A stretch of 64,000 bases of DNA from Nitrospira_D sp035465795 (GCF_049546785.1 NZ_JBMWAN010000003.1:434001-498000), one strand, 5' to 3'; numbered from the stretch's first letter, positions 27,198 to 35,246 are shown. Numbers and translations: made by a program. The notes: a model not told the origin generated them from the letters alone.

Positions 27198-27821
27198 ATG
27201 AGTGAAGTCGTTAAATTGCAGTTAATCGGTCTCTCGGTCATCGGGAGCGGCATCGTCATCCTGCTCTTTATCCGCTCGCAGTTCCTGCGGGTCATCGGAT
27301 TTGTCGCCATCGTCCTTGGCCTGTTTTCGCTGGTGGCCCTGGCCGTTCCGCAGATGGCGTCGCTGCCGCCGGCCGAGGAGAGCATTGATATCGCCAGCAT
27401 CAAAACTCCCGCTGACATGGCGTCGATCGGGCAGAAGATTTTCTTCAGCAAAGGCCAGTGCGCGCTCTGTCATACCATCGGTCCCAGCGAGTCCGCCCGC
27501 TGCCCGGACCTGAAGGGAATCGGCGCCAAGCTCAGCCGCGATTTCATCTTCGAAAGCCTGACCCAGCCCCAGGCCTACATCTATCTCGATTATCGTCATG
27601 AGGGTCCGCCGAAGGAATATCCGGCCAGGATGCCCTACATTAACAAGAATCCCATCGGGCTCTCGAAGAACGAAATTCTCTCCGTGATCGCGTTCCTGCA
27701 GCAGATGAGCGGTGAACCGATCTCGGTGAATCCGTCGGAGTTGGAGATGCCAGGGGCGGCCCCGGCGGCTCCCGTGAAGGCGGCACAAGCTGAAACCGTG
27801 ACTGTCGCGCAAGCGCACTGA
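27198..27821 (+). CDS. Membrane-anchored mono-haem cytochrome c
   Basis: The 207-residue protein has two N-terminal membrane helices (VKLQLIGLSVIGSGIVILLF and VIGFVAIVLGLFSLVALAV), then one cytochrome c domain with CALCH at residues 88-92. The loop TIGPSESARCPDLKGIG has an extra cysteine. The C-terminal Ala/Pro tail is flexible. An AGAGGAG site precedes the start. It is part of the same run as the second bd-like subunit. Confidence 0.86.
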   Translation: MSEVVKLQLIGLSVIGSGIVILLFIRSQFLRVIGFVAIVLGLFSLVALAVPQMASLPPAEESIDIASIKTPADMASIGQKIFFSKGQCALCHTIGPSESARCPDLKGIGAKLSRDFIFESLTQPQAYIYLDYRHEGPPKEYPARMPYINKNPIGLSKNEILSVIAFLQQMSGEPISVNPSELEMPGAAPAAPVKAAQAETVTVAQAH

Positions 27822-27831
27822 GGAGGAGTAT

Positions 27832-28551
27832 ATGGGAGGATCGCTGCTCAAGCCGGTCATTCTGATCGGGATCGTCTACGTCATCCTCAAGTTTATTGTG
27901 CCGAATATCCCTGGGTCTGCGCCGCTGCCCTCCAGCCTGATCTTCCTCTATCTCATGCTGACGACCACCGGGATAGTGATTTTCGCGACCCTGAGCGGCG
28001 AGTCCAAGGACGCCTTCTGGGGACCGATTCAGCGCTTCCTGACCGGCGAGAATATCGGAGGGTTGCAAGCCGTGCGCTATGCGGTCCTGATCATGTTCCC
28101 CTTGCTGGTCGGCTGGCAAACCTACGGGAGCACGGCCACCAGTGATGCGCCCCCGGGTGAAAACCGGACCATCCATCCGGCTCCTCCAGGAGAGTACACA
28201 GGATTATCGAACCCCGTGGCAAAGACACCGGAAAACATCATGCAGGGCAAAGGATTTTATGCCGCGTTCTGTTCTCCCTGCCACGGAGGGAACTTTGACG
28301 GCAAAGGGCCGGCGGCGAGGGGATTCAATCCTCCACCGGCTAACTTCGCCGATCCGACGACCATCGCCATGTTGCAGGAGAGCTATCTCTTCTGGCGCAT
28401 CAAGAAGGGCGGCGTCGGGTTGCCCATTGAGGGGATGCCCTGGAAATCCGCCATGCCCCGCTGGGAAGTCGAATTGCCTGACGAATGGATCTGGAAGATT
28501 ATTCTCGGCGAATACGATGGCGCCCATCAATCACCGCGGACGTGGGAATAA
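27832..28551 (+). CDS. Membrane-anchored mono-haem cytochrome c
   Basis: The 239-residue protein begins with three hydrophobic segments (residues about 5-95), then an exposed linker and a cytochrome c domain with CSPCH at residues 147-151 and a likely axial Met in IEGMPWKSAMP. It starts 10 bases after the previous cytochrome gene behind GAGGAG, so the two would be made together. Confidence 0.86.
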   Translation: MGGSLLKPVILIGIVYVILKFIVPNIPGSAPLPSSLIFLYLMLTTTGIVIFATLSGESKDAFWGPIQRFLTGENIGGLQAVRYAVLIMFPLLVGWQTYGSTATSDAPPGENRTIHPAPPGEYTGLSNPVAKTPENIMQGKGFYAAFCSPCHGGNFDGKGPAARGFNPPPANFADPTTIAMLQESYLFWRIKKGGVGLPIEGMPWKSAMPRWEVELPDEWIWKIILGEYDGAHQSPRTWE

Positions 28552-28603
28552 TGCGATTGGACAGCGTGTTGTCGTCTAGTCGCACATTGAAAACGAGGCC
28601 AGC

Positions 28604-29437
28604 ATGAAACCGGCTAATGAGATAAGGCAGTGGGTCGTACGGGGAGGGATCGCAGTTGTGACGGGGCTCCTCCTCGGTGGGACGACCCTGAGCATGGCGC
28701 AGGAGAGTGTCGCGGTTCGCGCGCCGATGGTGCAGGGCGCCCTGCCTGTCGATGATCCCAATGCGGCCGCGTGGAGCAGCGCGACTCCTGCCACGTTCCC
28801 GATGTCGCCCCAGGTGCATTGGCCGAATCGTATTCAGGAAGTGACCGTGAAGGATTTGTCCGTGCGGGCATTACATGACGGGACGCAAGTGGCCATCATG
28901 CTGGAGTATGCCGATCCGACCCAGGATCCCGATGATGCCGCCGCGCTTCAGTTTATGGTGGGAGATAAGAAGGCCCACTTTGCTCATGGGCAGCCCATGG
29001 CGCAGGTCGAAGGCGGTCCGGTCAATATCTGGTATTGGAAGAACAAGGACGGCAAGGGCGTGGATATGAACGCCCAGGGATTCGGGACCTTGAAAGTCCA
29101 GCCCCATCAAGACGTGAAGGCCAAGGCGGCCTATGCGAACGGGACCTGGAAAGTCGTGTTCTCCAGGCCGCTCTCGACGGAACATGCCGAGGAAGACACG
29201 CAGATTGTTCCCGGAGGCTTTATCAATATCTCGTTTGCCGTGTGGGACGGTCGAAAAGACGGAGCCGGAGACATCGTGGAAAAGGGCTCTCAGAAGGCCG
29301 TGTCCTCCTGGTGGTATTTCCGTGCCGAGGCCCCGCCCGATTATTCAGGGTACTATTATGCGGCCTTCGCTGCTGCGTTGGCCCTGGGGTTTCAGTTTGT
29401 CCTGATCCGCAAATTGAAGAAAGGGCAGGCAGCATGA
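28604..29437 (+). CDS. Haem-binding gamma-subunit-like protein (NxrC/ethylbenzene dehydrogenase gamma family)
   Basis: The 277-residue precursor has a signal peptide ending near LSMAQE, a beta-sandwich domain of about 200 residues, and a C-terminal membrane helix (YYYAAFAAALALGFQFVLI). The pattern VDDPNAAAWSSATPATFPM, followed by VRALHDGTQVAIMLEYADPTQDP and GGFINISFAVWDG, is that of the haem-b-binding gamma subunits of DMSO-reductase-family enzymes, including nitrite oxidoreductase NxrC candidates. No alpha or beta NXR subunit is in the window. Here it may be a cytochrome b-type electron carrier of the oxidase cluster. Its stop overlaps the next start as ATGA. Confidence 0.8.
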   Translation: MKPANEIRQWVVRGGIAVVTGLLLGGTTLSMAQESVAVRAPMVQGALPVDDPNAAAWSSATPATFPMSPQVHWPNRIQEVTVKDLSVRALHDGTQVAIMLEYADPTQDPDDAAALQFMVGDKKAHFAHGQPMAQVEGGPVNIWYWKNKDGKGVDMNAQGFGTLKVQPHQDVKAKAAYANGTWKVVFSRPLSTEHAEEDTQIVPGGFINISFAVWDGRKDGAGDIVEKGSQKAVSSWWYFRAEAPPDYSGYYYAAFAAALALGFQFVLIRKLKKGQAA

Positions 29438-30435
29438 AGGCGGCAAGACTACAAGTCATCGGGACGGTCGCCGGCCTGATTGGAATCTGGGCGATGACCG
29501 CGGGCGGTTGTGCCAACGAGCAGCAGAAGAAGGGCCAGGAGTTGTATGCCCACTACTGCATGCATTGTCACGGCGAGAACGGCCGGCAGAATGAGGGGTT
29601 CAACTGGTCCTCCATGCCGGATCCGAAGCCCAAGGATCTCTCGAATAAATCGGAAATGGGCACGTTCAAGGACGAGGATATTTTCAACACGATCTCCCGT
29701 GACATGAAGGATACCAGCCCGGGCGGGGATAAGATCGGGGACGACGACTTTGCCGTCCCGACCATGCCGACCTTCAAGTACACCCTCTCCGAGGATGAGA
29801 TTTGGGCCATCGTCGGCTATGTCAGAACGCTTCACGGCATGAAGCTGGAGTTTAAGGTCGAGGAGCGCAAGAAAGAACTGACTGAAAGCCTGAAGGCGGC
29901 GCAGGAGAAGTTCGATCAAGCCAAGCAGACCTTTGAGGCGGCGGAAAAGAAAGCCAGCGAGGAAGCCGACAAGAAAGAAGTTGAAGTGGACGAATCGCTG
30001 TATGCCAAAGAGCAGGCGGCGATGGCGGCGGCCAAGAAGGAACTCGATGCCGCACAGGCGGGCCTCAATAACTTCTCCGCGCGTCCCGGCAAGGGCGTCA
30101 ATGTCCCGCGTCCCGACTTGACGATGACGCCGGACGTGACCGCGCAGCAGGTCGAATTGGGCAAGCGGCTCTACCAGAACAAGTACGGCTGCAATGGCTG
30201 CCACAGCATCGGCGAAGAAGGCGGGAAGGTCGGTCCGGCCCTGGACCGTGCAGGGTTCCGCTTGAACGGCACCTGGATTTACCGCTGGCTCAAGAACCCG
30301 CAGTCCATGAAGCCGGAGACCCGGATGCCGGCTCTGGGGCTCAGCGATGCCGATGCGAAAGCTGTGACGACCTATCTCGGAACGTTGCGCGCTCCGAAGG
30401 CGGAAGAAGCGCCCGCCGAGAAACCGGCGAGCTGA
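29434..30435 (+). CDS. Dihaem cytochrome c lipoprotein with central coiled coil
   Basis: The 333-residue precursor has a lipobox-like AGGC after a hydrophobic N-terminus. Haem 1 is CMHCH (from Cys42) and haem 2 is CNGCH (from Cys253). Between the two domains lies a Lys/Glu/Ala-rich segment of about 75 residues (around 145-220) that should form an extended coiled coil, holding the haems far apart. I placed the start at ATG 29434, in the ATGA overlap with the previous gene; the longer open frame upstream is its shadow. It ends the respiratory cluster and faces ubiA. Confidence 0.88.
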   Translation: MKAARLQVIGTVAGLIGIWAMTAGGCANEQQKKGQELYAHYCMHCHGENGRQNEGFNWSSMPDPKPKDLSNKSEMGTFKDEDIFNTISRDMKDTSPGGDKIGDDDFAVPTMPTFKYTLSEDEIWAIVGYVRTLHGMKLEFKVEERKKELTESLKAAQEKFDQAKQTFEAAEKKASEEADKKEVEVDESLYAKEQAAMAAAKKELDAAQAGLNNFSARPGKGVNVPRPDLTMTPDVTAQQVELGKRLYQNKYGCNGCHSIGEEGGKVGPALDRAGFRLNGTWIYRWLKNPQSMKPETRMPALGLSDADAKAVTTYLGTLRAPKAEEAPAEKPAS

Positions 30436-30443
30436 GTCGCTGC

Positions 30444-31337
30444 TCAGAGCAGAAATCCTGCGATGAGGCCGGCCAGGATCGAAAGGCCGGCCCAGACGTG
30501 GGTCTGAAACATCCGGAACGCGTGAGACGGGCTGATCGTTCCTCGCAGGCTGCGCACCTGCGAGGCGAAAAACAGTCCCACCCCGCACAGCGCCAGAAAA
30601 TACGCCCCGCCGATATCCGTCTGCAGTCCTGCTGCTCCAAGCAGCACCAGCATCATGCTCAGGGCCACGCCAACCGCCAGCCACGTTGACGAACCAAAGA
30701 ACAACGCGGCCGATTTCACTCCGATGCGCCGGTCATCGTCGCGGTCCTGGAGGGCATAGATCGTATCGTAGGCGATGGCCCAGGCCACGGTGGCCGAAAA
30801 AATCAGCCATGCGGGTGCTTCGATCGTGCCGCGCGCTGCGGCCCAGGCCATGACCGCTCCCCAACCGAAGGCGATGCCCAGGACCGCTTGAGGAATGTGC
30901 AGGAAGCGTTTGCAGAACGGGTACAAGGCCGACAACAGCAGGGCGACCGGGGCCAGCCAGCGGGTCAGGTCGTTCAGCAGCAGGAGGAGTCCTGCGGCGG
31001 CAAGCAGCAGGACCAGGAGCATCGCCGCTGCTTGGGCCGGACTGACTTCGCCTGAGGCGATCGGCCGCGTTCTGGTGCGCGTGACCAGGCGATCAAAGGA
31101 GCGATCTGCGAGATCGTTCACGATGACGCCGGCGCTGCGCATGAGAAAGGAGCCGGCGAGAAAAATCAGCAGCAGCCGAAGGGAAGGCAGCCCCCGCTCC
31201 GCCAGGACTAACGACCAGAGTGTGGGGAGGACCAGCAGCCAGGTTCCGGTCTGGTTCCGCAGGCGGATCAGCCGGAAGAGCGCAGACCAGGGAATCTCCC
31301 GCTGGCGAAGTTGAGGCGGAGCCGGTCGATGGTCCAT
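30444..31337 (-). CDS. ubiA: UbiA-family prenyltransferase (4-hydroxybenzoate octaprenyltransferase-like)
   Basis: The 297-residue, roughly nine-helix membrane enzyme would transfer a polyprenyl chain to an aromatic acceptor. Both Asp-rich Mg-diphosphate motifs are visible: NDLADRSFDRLVTRTRTRP and YDTIYALQDRDDDRRIG. These match the UbiA subgroup more than the MenA one. If Nitrospira respiration uses menaquinone, the acceptor may differ from 4-hydroxybenzoate, so the symbol denotes the family. It is convergent with the dihaem cytochrome gene, 8 bases apart. Confidence 0.88.
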   Translation of the reverse strand: MDHRPAPPQLRQREIPWSALFRLIRLRNQTGTWLLVLPTLWSLVLAERGLPSLRLLLIFLAGSFLMRSAGVIVNDLADRSFDRLVTRTRTRPIASGEVSPAQAAAMLLVLLLAAAGLLLLLNDLTRWLAPVALLLSALYPFCKRFLHIPQAVLGIAFGWGAVMAWAAARGTIEAPAWLIFSATVAWAIAYDTIYALQDRDDDRRIGVKSAALFFGSSTWLAVGVALSMMLVLLGAAGLQTDIGGAYFLALCGVGLFFASQVRSLRGTISPSHAFRMFQTHVWAGLSILAGLIAGFLL

Positions 31338-31449
31338 CCGACGAACCTTAGCCCAGCCGGCCCGTGAAAAACAATTCAGGATCGGGAACGCCGAGGTCGG
31401 GCCATGACCATATTGGTTGTGGTCGCCTGCGTGATTCCGCTATAACCCC

Positions 31450-33516
31450 ATGGTGCAACAGCTATTTCGAGAATCATCGGGATACGGGCATGTCAGCTCC
31501 CGGCTCCGGAGTCTGCTGGCCGGGATCATGGTCTTATCATTGGCCGGATGCTCCTGGTTCAGCCAGGGGCAGAGCGCGCCGGTCTCTCCTCCTTACTCCT
31601 TGACTCCCGCCCTCCGCTTCCATCCTGCCATGCTGGACGCAGTGGGGACCTACCGGAACGCCTGCGGTGCCTCGCAGACGATCGCCATTGGCAGGCCCCT
31701 GGCCGCTGCCGTTCAACAGAAGCTCGGCGGTGTGTTCACGGGGATGAGGACGGATGCTGCTCCGAAGCCTGATGGAGTGCTCGAAACAGCGCTCGTGAGC
31801 CAGCGAGTCGACCTCGCCATTCCCCGCCAAGCGGCCGCGAACTATCCCGCCACGGTCACCATCGGCCTCGATCTGGCCTATCTCGCCTCGGACGGCGCGA
31901 CCCTGTTCTCTAAAACGCTTGAACGGACCGGCCATGGCAAGGTCACGGTTCACGAGGGTTCTTGTGAGGTCGCAGGGCTGGACCTGATCGTCAAGGAAGC
32001 GGCGGAACTCGTGGCCGGGGCGGTGGTCAAGCCGCTTGCGGCGTCGCGCGAAGTGCGTCAGTTGGCCGCGGCGAAGCAGAGCGGGGAGGCCCCTGTCGGG
32101 AGCTCCGCGGTTATTCCGCCGGCCGGGTCAGTGGGGCAGGGCGAGGATCCGTCTCCTCAGGGACCGTCGGACATCAGTGCTTCACAAGGTGATGCACCGT
32201 CATCTCAGGCGAGTTCGCCCACACCCTCCGTACCCACGGATGTCGTGCCTTCCACGCTGACCTTCCGGGCGATCATGCGGGACGAGAGCCGGGATCAGAT
32301 TCTCCAGCCAGACGAACCGCTGACGATCGAGATCGAAATCAAAAACGACGGTCCATCGGAGGTCCAGGCAGTCGAGGTGCTGGTCAGCGGAACCGGACTG
32401 TTGATCGCCCAGCTCCCTTCCACCATTGCAGTGGGGAATGTGCAGCCGGGAGAAATCAAACGGACCACCATTACAAAGCCGGTCGCCGGCGTCACGGAGC
32501 CGCTCCGCGGGGAAGTGTTGTTGAGCCTGCGCGCGGGAAGCCCGCTGGCCCAGGTGCCGCCGGTGAAGAAATTTGTGGTGCTGGTGAAGCCGGGAGCCGC
32601 CGCGGATGCCCAGGCCCTCATGGACCTGGATCAGCCGCCGAAGCCGGTGGCGGCACTCAAACAACCCAAGGCGGTCGTGCTGGCGATCGGGGTGGGCCAT
32701 TTCCGGGACGAGCGGGTGTCGCCGCTCAAGTATGCCGGCCGCGATGCGGAGGTGATGGCCGCCTATCTCCAGGCGATCACCGGCGTCGGGAACCATCGGG
32801 TGCGGGTCCTGCGGGACGGCCAGGCATTGAAACAGGACCTGGCGGAGGCCTTCGAGGAGTGGCTACCGGCGCAGGTCGAGGCCAACAGCGTCGTCTATAT
32901 CTTTTTCGCCGGCCGCGCGCAGGTGGACGGCGTGACGGGCGCGGTGTCTCTGATGCCGTTCGACGGGACCATGTCAGCGGCGGGGCGGCTCTATGCGGTC
33001 AGGCGTATTCAGGAATCGTTGTCGCGGCTCTCGTTGCAGCGGGCCATTCTCATGTTCGATGTGTCGTTGGAGTCGTCGCCCGGCACGGACCCCAAGGGGA
33101 GCGCGAGTCCTGTCTGGGATGCCGGAGCGTCAGACGAGAGCCCCCGGACGATGTGGATGATCGGGAACAAGGGACTCCAGGAGGCGCACGCCTATGAGCG
33201 GGCCCGGCACGGGCTGTTTACCTATCAGCTCCTCAAGGGGTTGCAAGGGCAGGCCGATCTCGACCGCGATGGAACGGTGGTTGCCGGCGAACTCTGCACC
33301 TATGCTCGCGGAGAAGTCGGACGCGCGGCACGCGAGCAATTCGGGAATGAACAGGAGGCCTTGTGCGTTCCCCCTGTCGGTCAAGAAGCGATGGTCCGGA
33401 TGCAGCCGATGGCCAAGGGCAACAATCCCAAGCCTGCGTCTCCCGCGAAGCAAGACAGTCCCGGTTCCGGCGCATCCCCCACTGTGCCGGCCTTCGGGGT
33501 CTTTCCGAAACCATAA
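31450..33516 (+). CDS. Lipoprotein with a degenerate caspase-like (C14) domain
   Basis: The 688-residue protein has a lipoprotein signal (LLAGIMVLSLAGCSWF). Next come a ~200-residue region of unknown fold, a Ser/Pro linker, an Ig-like/CARDB-type domain (residues about 270-385, LTIEIEIKNDGPSEVQAVEV) and a C-terminal caspase fold (about 405-650). The fold's strands are clear (KAVVLAIGVGHFRD, VVYIFFAG, RAILMFDVS). The catalytic His expected after FFAG is Arg489, and the Cys expected after the D of FDxS is Ser539. It should therefore be proteolytically inactive and may act as a binding scaffold at the outer membrane. The end is Pro/Ser-rich. Confidence 0.82.
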   Translation: MVQQLFRESSGYGHVSSRLRSLLAGIMVLSLAGCSWFSQGQSAPVSPPYSLTPALRFHPAMLDAVGTYRNACGASQTIAIGRPLAAAVQQKLGGVFTGMRTDAAPKPDGVLETALVSQRVDLAIPRQAAANYPATVTIGLDLAYLASDGATLFSKTLERTGHGKVTVHEGSCEVAGLDLIVKEAAELVAGAVVKPLAASREVRQLAAAKQSGEAPVGSSAVIPPAGSVGQGEDPSPQGPSDISASQGDAPSSQASSPTPSVPTDVVPSTLTFRAIMRDESRDQILQPDEPLTIEIEIKNDGPSEVQAVEVLVSGTGLLIAQLPSTIAVGNVQPGEIKRTTITKPVAGVTEPLRGEVLLSLRAGSPLAQVPPVKKFVVLVKPGAAADAQALMDLDQPPKPVAALKQPKAVVLAIGVGHFRDERVSPLKYAGRDAEVMAAYLQAITGVGNHRVRVLRDGQALKQDLAEAFEEWLPAQVEANSVVYIFFAGRAQVDGVTGAVSLMPFDGTMSAAGRLYAVRRIQESLSRLSLQRAILMFDVSLESSPGTDPKGSASPVWDAGASDESPRTMWMIGNKGLQEAHAYERARHGLFTYQLLKGLQGQADLDRDGTVVAGELCTYARGEVGRAAREQFGNEQEALCVPPVGQEAMVRMQPMAKGNNPKPASPAKQDSPGSGASPTVPAFGVFPKP

Positions 33517-33549
33517 AATGGCGGTGGCGGACATCCTTGCGTTCCTTCG

Positions 33550-33579
33550 TTGACAGGCCGCGCCGTGGGCCGCTATCAT
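33550..33579 (+). promoter_or_regulatory. Promoter of tRNA-Thr
   Basis: A perfect TTGACA (33550-33555) and TATCAT (33574-33579) are 18 bases apart, followed by a C-rich discriminator. It lies about 60 bases before the tRNA and is the only good promoter in this gap. Confidence 0.65.
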
Positions 33580-33639
33580 GGCCCCCTGAATGTCGATCGG
33601 CCTCGAACAGGTCCGGTCCCCCTCCATCAGCCTCAGGAT

Positions 33640-33715
33640 GCCGACGTAGCTCAGTTGGTAGAGCAGCTGTTTCGTAAACAGCAGGTCGCCCGTTCAATCC
33701 GGGTCGTCGGCTCCA
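33640..33715 (+). tRNA. tRNA-Thr (CGT)
   Basis: The acceptor stem GCCGACG (33640-33646) pairs with CGTCGGC (33705-33711), followed by U73 and an encoded CCA (33713-33715). The anticodon stem GCTGT/ACAGC encloses the loop TTCGTAA with anticodon CGT, reading ACG. The D-loop AGCTCAGTTGGTAGAGC is standard. In the T-arm, the loop TTCAATC is flanked by CCCG and CGGG. Confidence 0.96.
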
Positions 33716-33749
33716 TCCTCACTTTTCAGATCATTGAACGGGCGACCTG
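33682..33749 (+). repeat. 17-bp perfect inverted copy of the tRNA-Thr T-arm
   Basis: Bases 33682-33698 of the tRNA (CAGGTCGCCCGTTCAAT) recur as the exact reverse complement at 33733-33749. In a read-through transcript these would pair and enclose the tRNA 3' end, competing with the cloverleaf. Confidence 0.85.
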
Positions 33750-33896
33750 GGGGGATTCGAAGGGGGTGTGCCCCCTTCGTGGGGATCGTACAAGGGGGCT
33801 GGGCTCCCTTAGTAGGAATCGGTGAGGCAGGTTTCAGGGCCGAACCGATGACAGGTTGCTCCGTTCAATCCGGGTCGCCGGCTCCATCCTGACTCC
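33691..33896 (+). repeat. Direct duplication of the tRNA-Thr 3' end
   Basis: The stretch from 33691 (CGTTCAATCCGGGTCG...) through the CCA into the next bases recurs at 33862-33896 with two or three mismatches. The copies bracket about 150 bp. Between them lies a perfect 9-bp hairpin, CGAAGGGGG/CCCCCTTCG (33758-33766 and 33771-33779, loop TGTG). This arrangement resembles the att sites left by an element that integrated into the tRNA. Confidence 0.75.
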
Positions 33897-33992
33897 TTCC
33901 GTTGAATGCCTCAAGTCGTCCGCAGGGTCTCCGGGTTGCCGATTTTTACGAATCGTTTGGCGAAGCGGACAACTCCCGCTAAGATAGTCTCC

Positions 33993-34481
33993 ATGATCAG
34001 GATAGCCATTGTTGCGCTAGTGACCGGCCTCTGCCTGCTGTCTTCGCTGGCGGAGGCATCGACCGTATTTCCCGCAAGGGTGGTGACCGTCCATGAAGGG
34101 GACCGCCTGCTGATCTACCACGACGGCAAGAAAGACACGATCTATCTTCAAGATGTCGATTGCCCGGAGCTCAAGCAGCCGTACGGGTTGCGGGCGAAGC
34201 ACGTGACTGCAGCCTACGTGGGTGGACGCGAGGTAAACATTCGCTCCTTCCGCCGCGACAAGCAGGGCCGGGTGACCGCCGAAGTGATACTGGCCGACGG
34301 GCGCAATCTGGGCCATGAGCTGTTGAAGGAAGGCCTGGCCTGGTGGCGCAAGGCCGACTCGAACGATCCTCGCCTCGGCGAGATCGAGGTGCTGGTGCAA
34401 GCCGAGCGAAAAGGGCTCTGGGCCGACCCCAATCCCGTCCCGCCGTGGAAGTGGAAGCAGGCGAAGAAGACGCATCGGTAG
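33993..34481 (+). CDS. Secreted staphylococcal-nuclease-like (SNase) domain protein
   Basis: The 162-residue protein has a signal peptide (IAIVALVTGLCLLSSLAEA) and a TNase/OB-fold domain: VHEGDRLLIYHDGKKDTIYLQDVDCPELKQPYG, then KQGRVTAEVILADGRNLGHELLKEGLAWW. Calcium-site acids and the YG/ADG landmarks are conserved. The first active-site Arg (Arg35 of the S. aureus enzyme) is replaced by Tyr, while the later Arg in QGR remains. Activity may be reduced or altered. The start at ATG 33993 is chosen because it gives a clean signal peptide. Confidence 0.85.
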   Translation: MIRIAIVALVTGLCLLSSLAEASTVFPARVVTVHEGDRLLIYHDGKKDTIYLQDVDCPELKQPYGLRAKHVTAAYVGGREVNIRSFRRDKQGRVTAEVILADGRNLGHELLKEGLAWWRKADSNDPRLGEIEVLVQAERKGLWADPNPVPPWKWKQAKKTHR

Positions 34482-34514
34482 TGGTGCCCGGTTCTCCGTC
34501 TTTCCAATCCTCTC

Positions 34515-35246
34515 TCAGTTGACCGGTTCCGACTCCCCTTCCGCCATCACGAGATAGCGCCACTGAGTCCCCGACATCGGGCTGGCGAATGGATAACAGG
34601 TCATCAGGGCCAGTTGGCGTCCCTCGTCTCGTAACGGAATGCTGTCCCGCGTGGCGTGGACGATGCGCCTGTCACGGACACGATAGCCCTTGTGCGTGCC
34701 GTCGGCGAATTGCAGGATGAGCCGGTCTGCCGCCTGAAGATCCTTCAAGAAGCTGAAGTGCGTATCCCGGTGGCCGGTGAGGATGGTGGTGCCGTTCTCT
34801 CCCGGTTGTGCGCTCGATTCGACATAGCCGGGTCCGAAGGCCAGGGTGCGGCCGTACGCGCCGTTCAATACGATCTGATCGACGCCAAGAGCGGGAACGG
34901 TCAGCCTTGCGACCGGCCAGGTGTCGGCCCAGGGCCAGGGTTTGAGGCCGGTTTCGCCTGCCAGCGTGCGGGACCAGGCCCGCTGCAGCAAGAGCTGCGC
35001 GAGCCCGGCCTTCGCATAGATCCACAATCCTTCCCCGATCTGCCAGAAGCCGACAGCGAGGAGGCACACCAGCAGCCTGTTGAAAAAGACCGCCAGCGGC
35101 GTTCTCACAGCGCGAACAGGCTCCACGTACGGCAGAGAGTACGCGTCGCCTCTTCGCTTGCTGTGGCCTTGCTGAACGGCCTTTTTGGACAGGCTGTGTA
35201 CAGCAAATGCAAACAGAGCACGGGGAGTAGGCCGGATCGGGTTCAT
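34515..35246 (-). CDS. Class GN (dedicated-system) sortase
   Basis: The 243-residue transpeptidase would cleave the LPQT signal of the neighbouring VIT-VWA protein. Catalytic residues are His159 (TILTGHRDTH), Cys217 (LMTCYPF) and Arg230 (QWRYLV). One membrane helix lies around residues 55-80 (LLVCLLAVGFWQIGEGLWIYAK). ATG 35246 overlaps the stop of the target gene as ATGA. Residues about 17-58 are encoded by a MITE-like repeat (35073-35196), so the cytoplasmic N-terminus appears recently acquired. A GTG start just after the repeat is an alternative. Confidence 0.88.
   Translation of the reverse strand: MNPIRPTPRALFAFAVHSLSKKAVQQGHSKRRGDAYSLPYVEPVRAVRTPLAVFFNRLLVCLLAVGFWQIGEGLWIYAKAGLAQLLLQRAWSRTLAGETGLKPWPWADTWPVARLTVPALGVDQIVLNGAYGRTLAFGPGYVESSAQPGENGTTILTGHRDTHFSFLKDLQAADRLILQFADGTHKGYRVRDRRIVHATRDSIPLRDEGRQLALMTCYPFASPMSGTQWRYLVMAEGESEPVN
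35073..35196. mobile_element. MITE-like element with 20-bp terminal inverted repeats, inside the sortase gene
   Basis: The left end is CAGCCTGTTGAAAAAGACCG at 35073-35092. The right end (35177-35196) read in reverse is CAGCCTGTCCAAAAAGGCCG. The ends match at 17 of 20 bases. The 124-bp unit has no gene of its own. A half copy of the same end (AGCAGACTGCTGAAAAAGTC and onward) stands at 59862-59895 after the DegP-like gene, which shows that the sequence is dispersed. Confidence 0.75.
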
